Of a stretch of 31,176 nt of DNA, positions 24,811 to 31,176 are shown piece by piece (within the stretch, counting starts at the first letter, position 1; each line of letters opens with the position of its first letter). The notes beneath the pieces are model-generated. The model ran no database searches, was not told the DNA's origin, and was given only the letters and a program-made list of their open reading frames with translations. This stretch comes from Treponema sp. (GTDB lineage: Bacteria > Spirochaetota > Spirochaetia > Treponematales > Treponemataceae): contig JAILNT010000113.1 in the NCBI GenBank assembly GCA_024691265.1, positions 1 to 31,176 on the forward strand, read 5' to 3'. A program made the position numbers and the translations under genes.

Positions 24811-26117
24811 TAGTATTCTGCCTCATCAATACTTTCACCAGGACGGAGATGTACAACCCGTCTATTAGTAGTATTTATATTCTTCTTAGCCTCATTATGA
24901 GGAGTCTTATTTTCTCTATTTCCGTTATTATTACGGTTTTTTGCTTCCTTATGCTTTTCTTCACCAGAATACATATAGAAAGTCGTATCCAGGTTACCAG
25001 CCTTTATACTCTTAATCTTATGTGCATAGCGACCAAGACATTCTTGAAACTGTCTATGAGAAGTAATTACACCTATTTGCCAACCTGCAAAATCTGTAAA
25101 AAGAGATTCCATTTTCTTATAAAGGACACGAGCTTCCTCATCATCTCCAATACGCTCGCCGTAAGGTGGATTACATAAAAGTAAACCTGAAGGATAAGGA
25201 GCACGAAGACCTGCAAAATCAGATACTATAAAATCAGGACGAGGAATTCTTTTGTCGCTTCCTATAAGCTGCAATGCTCTACCTGCCATAACACAGGCAT
25301 GTTCTGCATTTGTTCTTGCCCTGTCTACAGCAGTTTTATCAATATCACTACCAGTTACATGTACTTCTACATCTGTACGGATTTTTGAAGCTTCCTCTTT
25401 CTTTATTTCCAATGCACGTTTTGCATTAAAAATAGAAAGATGCTCAAGGGCAAAACGGCGACCAAAGCCTGGAGCTATATTATGAGCATATAAAGTTGCT
25501 TCAATAGGAATTGTTCCACTTCCACAGAAAGGGTCATGTAAAGGAGTTGCCCTTCTCCAAAGCATAAGCTGAAGTAAGTCAACAGCAGTTGTTTCTCTTA
25601 AAGGAGCAATACCGCCATCAGTCCTATAACCTCTTTTATGAAGTGGTAAACCGCTCAAATCAAGAAGAATCTTAGCAATATCTTCATCAATATATACTCT
25701 TACATCACATTCTTCACCACTTTCCGGTAAAGTTGAAATATGCCATACATCTCCAAGTTTTGAGTAAATGGCTTTTTGAACCATTCCCTGTATACTGTGT
25801 TCTGAATTGAGTTTACTTTTATAGATACGAACTTTATCTATTACGACACGAACATCTTTATGAAAAAAATCTTGCCAGGGCAAGGTATAAGTACCATCAA
25901 AAAGCTCATCAAAATTACTAGCTTTATATTCTGCCATCTGGAGGTAAACACGGTCTGCACTGCGTAAACAAAGATTTACACGAAAAAGACCATCATCATC
26001 TGCTAAAAAACGAACTCTTCCAGGAGCATTATCAACAAGTTTATAACCTAAAAACTTGATTTCATTGCCGAGTATTTTTTCGGCTCCAACTGCGCATAAA
26101 GCAACAAGTGTATTCAT
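24810..26117 (-). CDS. THUMP-domain 23S rRNA (guanine-N2) methyltransferase, RlmL-N-like
   Basis: From the preferred ATG at 26117 (MNTLVALCAVGAEKILGNEI, the standard family beginning) the protein is 435 residues; an upstream ATG at 26135 would add six residues. An N-terminal ferredoxin-like/THUMP region (about 1-160) precedes a Rossmann methyltransferase domain with DPFCGSGTIPIEA (about 197-209) for S-adenosylmethionine and the catalytic NPPYGER (about 318-324). This is the YpsC/RlmL-N group, which makes m2G in 23S rRNA. The last ~50 residues are basic and Asn-rich and probably contact RNA. No clear ribosome-binding site is visible, and the start codon lies in one arm of an 11-bp inverted repeat. 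Confidence 0.88.
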   Translation of the reverse strand: MNTLVALCAVGAEKILGNEIKFLGYKLVDNAPGRVRFLADDDGLFRVNLCLRSADRVYLQMAEYKASNFDELFDGTYTLPWQDFFHKDVRVVIDKVRIYKSKLNSEHSIQGMVQKAIYSKLGDVWHISTLPESGEECDVRVYIDEDIAKILLDLSGLPLHKRGYRTDGGIAPLRETTAVDLLQLMLWRRATPLHDPFCGSGTIPIEATLYAHNIAPGFGRRFALEHLSIFNAKRALEIKKEEASKIRTDVEVHVTGSDIDKTAVDRARTNAEHACVMAGRALQLIGSDKRIPRPDFIVSDFAGLRAPYPSGLLLCNPPYGERIGDDEEARVLYKKMESLFTDFAGWQIGVITSHRQFQECLGRYAHKIKSIKAGNLDTTFYMYSGEEKHKEAKNRNNNGNRENKTPHNEAKKNINTTNRRVVHLRPGESIDEAEY

Positions 26118-26157
26118 ATTGTCAAAATAGCACATCTAAGCCATTCTGACAATATGA
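26114..26157. repeat. 11-bp inverted repeat over the methyltransferase start codon
   Basis: TCATATTGTCA (26114-26124) and TGACAATATGA (26147-26157) are perfect inverted copies separated by 22 bases. The minus-strand ATG at 26117-26115 lies inside one arm. It could be a protein-binding site or an mRNA stem that controls translation. Confidence 0.7.
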
Positions 26158-26175
26158 TGATTTTTGTCTAGAATC

Positions 26176-28032
26176 TTATCTTTGTGCAATTCCTCTCATA
26201 TCATCAATAGTCTTATAACCACGTCTTTTCATAAACATTGCAAGACCATCAATAATTTCTACCATTGCATAAGGATTAGCAAAAGTTGCAGTTCCAACTT
26301 CTATTGCACTAGCTCCTGCCATAATAAATTCAACGGCATCACGCCAGCTAGAAATACCACCAATTCCAACTACAGGGATTCTTTCTTCTTTAGGAAGTTT
26401 ATTCATCGCCTGGACAAGGTCATAAACCATGCGAAGGGCAATTGGTTTTACGGCAGGTCCACAATAACCAGCTCGAATATTATTGAATACAGGTTCGCCC
26501 TTATCAATATCGATGGCTACAGCCTGAATTGTATTTATAAGGCTTAAAGCATCTGCTCCGGCATTTTTACAAGCCATTGCAACAGCAATCAAATCTGGAG
26601 CATTAGGAGAAAGCTTTACCATCAAAGGCTTTTTTGTAGCTTGTCGAACTGCCTTTACAACCTGGGAAGCCGCAGTGCAATCCATTCCCCATGCCATTCC
26701 ACCGCTTTTTACATTCGGACAACTTATATTAAGCTCAATCATAGGGACAGAACTTGAGTCCAATAGTTTTGCAGCTTCAACATAACTTTCAATAGTAGAG
26801 CCTGAAAGATTTGCTATTGTTACAGGAGAAAGTTTTTGCATTGCTGGTAATTCATTTGCAATAAAATGCTTTACACCAGGATTTTCAAGCCCTATAGAAT
26901 TAATAAGACCTGAGGCGGTTTCAACAAGACGAATTCCATCATTTCCACTTCTAGCTTCTAGTGTAAGACCTTTAGAACAAATACCACCAAGCTTATTTAC
27001 ATCAAACACGCTAGCATATTCACTTCCATATCCAAAAGTACCACTTGCAGCTATAACAGGATTTGAAAATTTTATCCCTGCAATATTTACGCTTAAATCA
27101 GCATTTTCTTCTAAGGCTGTTCTTCTTGGAAGAGGAGAAAGAGCTGTAAAGTCAAGTATAGAAGCATCAAAGACAGGTCCATCTTTACAACATCTTTTAT
27201 TACCTTCTGAAGTTTTTATAGTACAACCAAGACAAGCTCCCATACCGCATGCCATTCTGCTTTCCATACTTATATAGCATTTTACTCCGGCTTCCTTACA
27301 TATAGCTTTTACATAAGAAAGCATAGGAGTTGGTCCACAGGCATAAACTACTTTATAACCTTTGCTTTTTATTTTATCAGCATCTAAAGCAGCACTGAAC
27401 ATACCTTTAATTCCAACAGAACCATCATCAGTTGTAACAACAAGATTTACAGGGTCTATTCTATCAAGTCCATAACTACCACTTTTAAAACTCGCATAAA
27501 AATCATAGCTTTGGGCTGGCAATGTAGAAGCAAAACCTGCAACAGGAGCAACACCTACGCCACCACCTATAATACAAACTTGAGGCTTCTCAATATTGCT
27601 TTCATCAATGTCTTCAAGATTAATACCATCAGCAGAAGGATTAGGGAAACAATTTCCTAAAGGTCCTATAAGCTGAATTTTATCACCGGAATGCATTGAA
27701 CAAAGTTCACGTGTTCCTTCTCCCTTTTTTAGAACAAGAAATTCCAAAGCAATAGAAGCAGAAGAAACGCTTTCATTCATAAAGCTTGTTGCATAATAAA
27801 CGCTTATAGCCCTTCCCAGTAATACTCCGCTAGGAACAGAGCGAAGGAGGAAAAACTGTCCTGCATTTACTTTTGTGGGGTGAATGCCATTACTTGCAGT
27901 AAGTCTTATTCTGTAAACACTTCCGGCAGGCTTTGCTCCATTCTCCTGACGACAAAAATCTACTAAGGCTGTACAAAAAACAGGGAGAGGTCTTCCAGAG
28001 CAATCAAGAACAGCATTATTTTTTAAGCTCAT
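26176..28032 (-). CDS. pyrKD: fused dihydroorotate dehydrogenase: electron-transfer subunit plus catalytic subunit
   Basis: A 618-residue fusion from the ATG at 28032; GGGGG lies about five bases upstream, and the longer frame to 28086 only runs back into pyrF. The N-terminal ~290 residues are PyrK-like: flavin-binding LGRAISVYY, NAD-site IIGGGVGVAPVAGF, and a [2Fe-2S] cysteine cluster CGMGACLGC...CC near residues 262-282. Residues from about 313 are class 1B PyrD: FSNPVIAASGTFGYG and NISCPNVKSGG with the catalytic Cys at about 438. Together they oxidise dihydroorotate to orotate and pass electrons to NAD+. Most bacteria encode the two halves separately. The start overlaps the end of pyrF by 17 bases, so the two genes are coupled. 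Confidence 0.93.
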   Translation of the reverse strand: MSLKNNAVLDCSGRPLPVFCTALVDFCRQENGAKPAGSVYRIRLTASNGIHPTKVNAGQFFLLRSVPSGVLLGRAISVYYATSFMNESVSSASIALEFLVLKKGEGTRELCSMHSGDKIQLIGPLGNCFPNPSADGINLEDIDESNIEKPQVCIIGGGVGVAPVAGFASTLPAQSYDFYASFKSGSYGLDRIDPVNLVVTTDDGSVGIKGMFSAALDADKIKSKGYKVVYACGPTPMLSYVKAICKEAGVKCYISMESRMACGMGACLGCTIKTSEGNKRCCKDGPVFDASILDFTALSPLPRRTALEENADLSVNIAGIKFSNPVIAASGTFGYGSEYASVFDVNKLGGICSKGLTLEARSGNDGIRLVETASGLINSIGLENPGVKHFIANELPAMQKLSPVTIANLSGSTIESYVEAAKLLDSSSVPMIELNISCPNVKSGGMAWGMDCTAASQVVKAVRQATKKPLMVKLSPNAPDLIAVAMACKNAGADALSLINTIQAVAIDIDKGEPVFNNIRAGYCGPAVKPIALRMVYDLVQAMNKLPKEERIPVVGIGGISSWRDAVEFIMAGASAIEVGTATFANPYAMVEIIDGLAMFMKRRGYKTIDDMRGIAQR

Positions 28033-28945
28033 TATAAGCCCCCAACAAATCTTTTTTAGCTGCAAGACAAGCTTCATAAGCTGCATTTGCTATATCATCA
28101 AGTGTTAATGTGCCATTTATTTCTTTTTCTTTGCAGTCGTCAGATTTTTTCCATGCACAAAGAATTCCACGTGAAGAATTAACTGTACCGCCAGCTTTAT
28201 CAAGCAAAGTAGCAGCTATGCGGGCAGCTCCACCTTGTGCACCATAGCCTGGGATAAGGAAGAAAATATCAGGATATCTATCACGAAGCATTCTTGCATC
28301 GCTTTCTTCTGTACAACCTACGACTGCACCTACTGGAGAACATTTTGCATCAGGATAAACTTTCTTATATTCATCAGCAAGTCTCTCAAGCTCATTTCCT
28401 ACTCTATCAAGAACCCTTCCATCTTCTTTTAACTCCTGCTGTTCAATATCTTTCATACCAGGATTAGAAGTGCGAAGTAATACAAAAATACCCTTGCCAC
28501 CTTTATCAGCAGAACAATAGTCACTGAAAGGTGTAAGGGTATCAAATCCCATGTAAGGATTGACAGTTATTATATCTGTTTCAAAATCGCCGGTAAAATG
28601 AGCTTTAGCATAAGCTCCTGCAGTATTGGCAATATCTCCACGTTTTATATCACTAATAGTGACAATGCCATTCTTTTTTAAGAGCTTTAAGGTTTCGGCA
28701 TAAACTTTCATACCTTCTAAGCCCATGGCCTCATAATATGCAATTTGAACTTTACAACAAGATGCACTATCGCCTATTCGCTCTATGATAGCTTTATTGT
28801 AAGCCAATACAGCTTCTGCTGCCGAGCCGTATTTCATTAAAACCGATTCAGGGATATAGGAAGGGTCTGTATCCAAGCCAACACAAAGAGGTCCATTTTT
28901 TACTGACTTCTCGCGAAGCAATTCCATATTATGTGCAATATTCAT
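28016..28945 (-). CDS. pyrF: orotidine 5'-phosphate decarboxylase, type 2
   Basis: A 309-residue protein of the longer type 2 OMP decarboxylase group. PLCVGLDTDPSYIPES near the N-terminus is the signature, and ISDIKRGDIANTAGAYAKAHF (about 97-117) holds the catalytic Asp-Lys-x-x-Asp cluster. The phosphate-binding end is FLIPGYGAQGG. It converts OMP to UMP, the last step of the pathway. There is no ribosome-binding site; the -10 box TATACT lies only seven bases from the ATG, so the message may be leaderless. It overlaps the downstream pyrKD by 17 bases, forming a two-gene operon. pyrE and carAB are not in the window. Confidence 0.94.
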   Translation of the reverse strand: MNIAHNMELLREKSVKNGPLCVGLDTDPSYIPESVLMKYGSAAEAVLAYNKAIIERIGDSASCCKVQIAYYEAMGLEGMKVYAETLKLLKKNGIVTISDIKRGDIANTAGAYAKAHFTGDFETDIITVNPYMGFDTLTPFSDYCSADKGGKGIFVLLRTSNPGMKDIEQQELKEDGRVLDRVGNELERLADEYKKVYPDAKCSPVGAVVGCTEESDARMLRDRYPDIFFLIPGYGAQGGAARIAATLLDKAGGTVNSSRGILCAWKKSDDCKEKEINGTLTLDDIANAAYEACLAAKKDLLGAYNELKK

Positions 28946-28952
28946 GCAAGCA

Positions 28953-28980
28953 AGTATAGCAAAAAGAAAATTTTAGTAAA
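28953..28980 (-). promoter_or_regulatory. putative promoter of pyrF-pyrKD
   Basis: On the minus strand TTTACT (28980-28975), 16 bases, TATACT (28958-28953). The hexamer ends seven bases from the start codon. Confidence 0.6.
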
Positions 28981-29011
28981 GTGAAAAAAGATAAGATATT
29001 TTTTGTAAAAA

Positions 29012-29045
29012 CGAAAAAAAAATCCGACTTAAAAAGTCGGATTTT
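29012..29045 (-). terminator. terminator of tRNA-Phe
   Basis: On the minus strand AAAATCCGACTT (29045-29034) pairs perfectly with AAGTCGGATTTT (29030-29019), loop TTT, followed by a T-run. It begins five bases after the tRNA. Confidence 0.9.
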
Positions 29046-29050
29046 AATGT

Positions 29051-29123
<73 letters not shown>

Positions 29124-29140
29124 ATGTTGTTGATGTTTAT

Positions 29141-29169
29141 GTTATATCATATCCATATTTTTTGGTCAA
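29141..29169 (-). promoter_or_regulatory. promoter of tRNA-Phe
   Basis: On the minus strand TTGACC (29169-29164), 17 bases, TATAAC (29146-29141), 17 bases before the tRNA. Confidence 0.75.
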
Positions 29170-29248
29170 GCCTTAAAATATTAAATTTCCATTATTTTTT
29201 TTATTTTTTTTAATATTTCCCTAAATGCTAAATCTTAATCCCCTTATA

Positions 29249-29278
29249 ATCAATTAGCCTCTTCTAAGGAGAATTGAT
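29249..29278. repeat. imperfect hairpin related to 12257-12287
   Basis: ATCAATT (29249-29255) pairs with AATTGAT (29272-29278), with partial pairing inside. The right half CTAAGGAGAATTGATA matches CTAAGGGGAATTGATA of the 12257-12287 hairpin at 15 of 16 positions. Confidence 0.45.
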
Positions 29279-29335
29279 AAACAAAACAGACTATATTCAC
29301 ATAAACCAGTAATTTTGCCGATTATTTCTTTGATG

Positions 29336-30388
29336 ATGAAGAAAATCTATAAACTATTTATTTCTCTCTTTATTTTTCTTTTTGCATTACTACCAATCTT
29401 TGCACAAGGAAAAAGAGAAGCTTTAATTAAATACAGCAAGCAATTTTTGGGAGCATCTTATCAAAGAGGTGCTTTAGGTCCAAATTCTTTTGACTGCTCG
29501 GGATTCATTTATGTATCCGCACAGGGTGTTGGAATGCAACTTCCAAGAACATCGCAGGCTATGTACAATTTTGCAACATCAATTCCTGATTCAGAAAGAG
29601 AAAAAGGCGATTTAGTATTCTTTAAAACAACAAGTTCTGGAAATATTTCACATGTAGGAATATACATAGGCGATAACAAATTTATACATTGTGCCAGTGA
29701 TGGACCTGAAACAGGGGTAATAATTTCTTCCTTGAATTCATCTTACTGGAAAAATCATTATGCAGGTTCTGGAAGAATATTCCCACAGGAATCAGAAAAT
29801 ATAGCCGTCACTGTGAACGAATCAAATTTTAATGAAACAAAGAATGATTCTCCTGCTCCAAAGCCTGAAAAACTTGCAAAAAAAAATTACAAAAAATCTT
29901 CCTCATCTGATTTTGAATTAGATTTTGGAACATCACTAAATTGGTCTGTTTTAACGGCAAAAGATTTTATGCTTAATTTTCGCGGCTTTGAAGTGCAGGC
30001 TAACATAAGAATGAAATCTTTAGAATTACAACCTGGTATAGGTGCAATGTTAAGATACGATAGTAAAATGGAAATATTACAACTTCCAATTCTATTTTCT
30101 CTTAATTTCTCAGATTATCTTAGAGCTTATGCAGGACCTGTTATTTCAATTGGAACTCCTATTATACCAGGGACAGATGAAGAAGCTAAAGCCTCTATTT
30201 TTCCTGGTATAATAGGTCTTTCACTACAAACACCTAGCTGGCAGGCTGGAAAATTTAGAATGGCATTGATGCAGGATATTCATTATACAGTATTCAATGA
30301 TACTGATAATTCAGCACTTAACCCAAAAAAAAGCATTGCTTCCGGACTCCTCTTTTCTACAGGATTGCGTTTAATGCTTCCTTTATAA
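29336..30388 (+). CDS. NlpC/P60 cell-wall peptidase with a C-terminal barrel-like domain
   Basis: From the ATG at 29336 (MKKIYKLFISLF, a classical signal peptide start) the protein is 350 residues, cleaved near IFAQ. Residues about 28-150 are an NlpC/P60 domain: catalytic Cys54 in FDCSGF, His106 in SHVGIY and a third polar residue, His118, in FIHCAS. This domain cuts peptidoglycan stem peptides. A polar Lys/Pro-rich linker follows, then about 160 residues of alternating strands ending FSTGLRLMLPL. These resemble a small outer-membrane barrel and are not part of the usual enzyme. I infer a periplasmic peptidase tethered to the outer membrane. An in-frame ATG at 29315 is possible; no good ribosome-binding site is seen for either. 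Confidence 0.82.
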   Translation: MKKIYKLFISLFIFLFALLPIFAQGKREALIKYSKQFLGASYQRGALGPNSFDCSGFIYVSAQGVGMQLPRTSQAMYNFATSIPDSEREKGDLVFFKTTSSGNISHVGIYIGDNKFIHCASDGPETGVIISSLNSSYWKNHYAGSGRIFPQESENIAVTVNESNFNETKNDSPAPKPEKLAKKNYKKSSSSDFELDFGTSLNWSVLTAKDFMLNFRGFEVQANIRMKSLELQPGIGAMLRYDSKMEILQLPILFSLNFSDYLRAYAGPVISIGTPIIPGTDEEAKASIFPGIIGLSLQTPSWQAGKFRMALMQDIHYTVFNDTDNSALNPKKSIASGLLFSTGLRLMLPL

Positions 30389-30403
30389 TATGATATAAGA
30401 ATT

Positions 30404-31036
30404 ATGAAAGTTAAATTATCTATTTTACTATTACTATTAATAACTTTTTTTTCTGGTTGTACTCAACATTTAACTATTATTCAGAATAATGATGCTAGTG
30501 TTGATATAAAAGTCAATTATAATCCAGGGAAAAATATAGAAAATCTTATATCAAGCTTTACAAATTCTACACAATTATTCGATGAAAAAGAAGTAAAAGA
30601 CGCCCTTGCTGCAACTAATGCAAAAGATATTACAGTAAATACTTTTGGAACAGCAGATATTGAGAGCAATTTTTCATATAAAAACAACAAAGCTTTTCTT
30701 TCAAATTTTAATAAATTATTTACTATTCAAGACAATAAAATAAAGATGACAATATCGAAAGGAGCTTTAAAACAACTTGTAAAGATTCTTCCGAAAGATT
30801 CTAATACTTACTTAGACATTCTTATGGCTCCTGTTTTCACAGACGAAGATATGAATGAAAATGAATATATTTCTCTCATTGCAGCAACATTCGGAAAATC
30901 TTTTTCAGAAGAAATGCAGACATCTACATTTGATTTAACGATTATATCAAAAAATGGTAAGCAACAGAATGTAGCGATTCCTCTTTCACAATTTCTTACC
31001 TTAGAATCAGAACTAACTTATGTTTTTGAATGGTGA
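30404..31036 (+). CDS. small lipoprotein of unknown function
   Basis: A 210-residue protein with the signal peptide MKVKLSILLLLLITFFSGC; the lipobox FFSGC places the lipidated Cys at residue 19. The mature part is polar, with mixed strand and helix, and no domain that I recognise. It starts 15 bases after the NlpC/P60 gene stop on the same strand and is probably co-transcribed with it. That suggests a shared envelope role. It ends in YVFEW. No terminator hairpin is obvious before the palindrome at 31051. Confidence 0.75.
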   Translation: MKVKLSILLLLLITFFSGCTQHLTIIQNNDASVDIKVNYNPGKNIENLISSFTNSTQLFDEKEVKDALAATNAKDITVNTFGTADIESNFSYKNNKAFLSNFNKLFTIQDNKIKMTISKGALKQLVKILPKDSNTYLDILMAPVFTDEDMNENEYISLIAATFGKSFSEEMQTSTFDLTIISKNGKQQNVAIPLSQFLTLESELTYVFEW

Positions 31037-31050
31037 AAATAATAGGAATA

Positions 31051-31068
31051 ACAATATAATTATATTGT
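31051..31068. promoter_or_regulatory. 18-bp perfect palindrome next to a promoter (candidate operator)
   Basis: ACAATATAATTATATTGT is a perfect palindrome ending two bases before the -35 box at 31071. It could bind a dimeric regulator, though an AT-only core makes chance occurrence in AT-rich DNA more likely than usual. Confidence 0.45.
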
Positions 31069-31070
31069 CG

Positions 31071-31100
31071 TTGACATTAAATACTTTAATCGTCTATAGT
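31071..31100 (+). promoter_or_regulatory. promoter for the gene at the right edge
   Basis: Consensus TTGACA (31071-31076), 18 bases, TATAGT (31095-31100). It reads toward the ATG at 31127. Confidence 0.65.
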
Positions 31101-31126
31101 AATCGCACGAACATTGCGTGGTTGTT

Positions 31127-31176
31127 ATGATTAAACGATTTATTCGGCGAAATGATGAAGATTTGATCCATAAAAG
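31127..31176 (+). CDS. 5' end of a gene cut by the right edge
   Basis: An ATG at 31127 opens a frame that stays open for the 16 codons available (MIKRFIRRNDEDLIHK). It sits 26 bases after the -10 box of a good promoter. The ribosome-binding site is weak (GTGG) and the product cannot be identified, so the start is provisional. Confidence 0.4.
   Translation, partial: MIKRFIRRNDEDLIHK

Noticed and set aside
24810..25485. Open frames on the plus strand opposite the methyltransferase gene
   Set aside because: They overlap a well-supported gene and lack ribosome-binding sites or recognisable content.

Overview
The window is AT-rich and reads as chromosomal DNA of a host-associated Treponema (gut or rumen type). 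I infer this from the treponeme-like lipoproteins and beta-barrel proteins, an alanine-rich porin signal peptide, ThyX, DUF2804, and a largely complete de novo pyrimidine route (pyrB, pyrI, pyrC, pyrF and fused pyrK-pyrD). The syphilis and Lyme pathogens lack that route. The species cannot be named from sequence alone.

Layout. 1-6900 is a minus-strand envelope block: the first codons of a gene running off the left edge, an M30-like zinc-protease lipoprotein, an acidic beta-barrel-like protein, a LolA-like periplasmic protein and two FtsX/LolC-type ABC permeases with no ATPase beside them. 6941-11974 is the most interesting region. A Mpi-like serine DNA invertase is followed by two closely related porin-like genes in head-on orientation, which form ~1.4 kb inverted repeats around a Rpn/PD-(D/E)XK nuclease gene and a YspA-type SLOG gene. 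11975-12374 is non-coding. 12375-16366 holds pta (minus) and a pyrBIC operon (plus). 16463-17082 is a stable-RNA cluster: tRNA-Ser(UGA), tRNA-Ser(GCU), tRNA-Arg(GCG) and the small SRP RNA. 17205-24081 holds a divergent ThyX, a large unrecognised protein with a DUF2804 protein, a beta-CASP metallo-beta-lactamase and a PfkB sugar kinase. 24202-28945 holds tetR, a THUMP rRNA methyltransferase, fused pyrKD and pyrF, all minus strand. 29051-31176 has tRNA-Phe, an NlpC/P60 protein with a barrel-like tail, a lipoprotein, and a promoter with a palindrome leading into a gene cut by the right edge.

Main hypothesis. The repeat arms between the two porin genes stop at an almost identical site, CC-A(7 or 9)-CGTTGG, in the 5' untranslated region of each gene. 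A recognisable promoter lies outside the right site only, and the invertase gene abuts the left site. Inversion between the two sites would move the left allele behind the right-hand promoter and the right allele into the left position. This would be a two-state allele switch for an abundant surface protein. The alleles are also a patchwork of identical and divergent blocks, which suggests gene conversion between them. The architecture is read directly from the sequence; the switching is inference.
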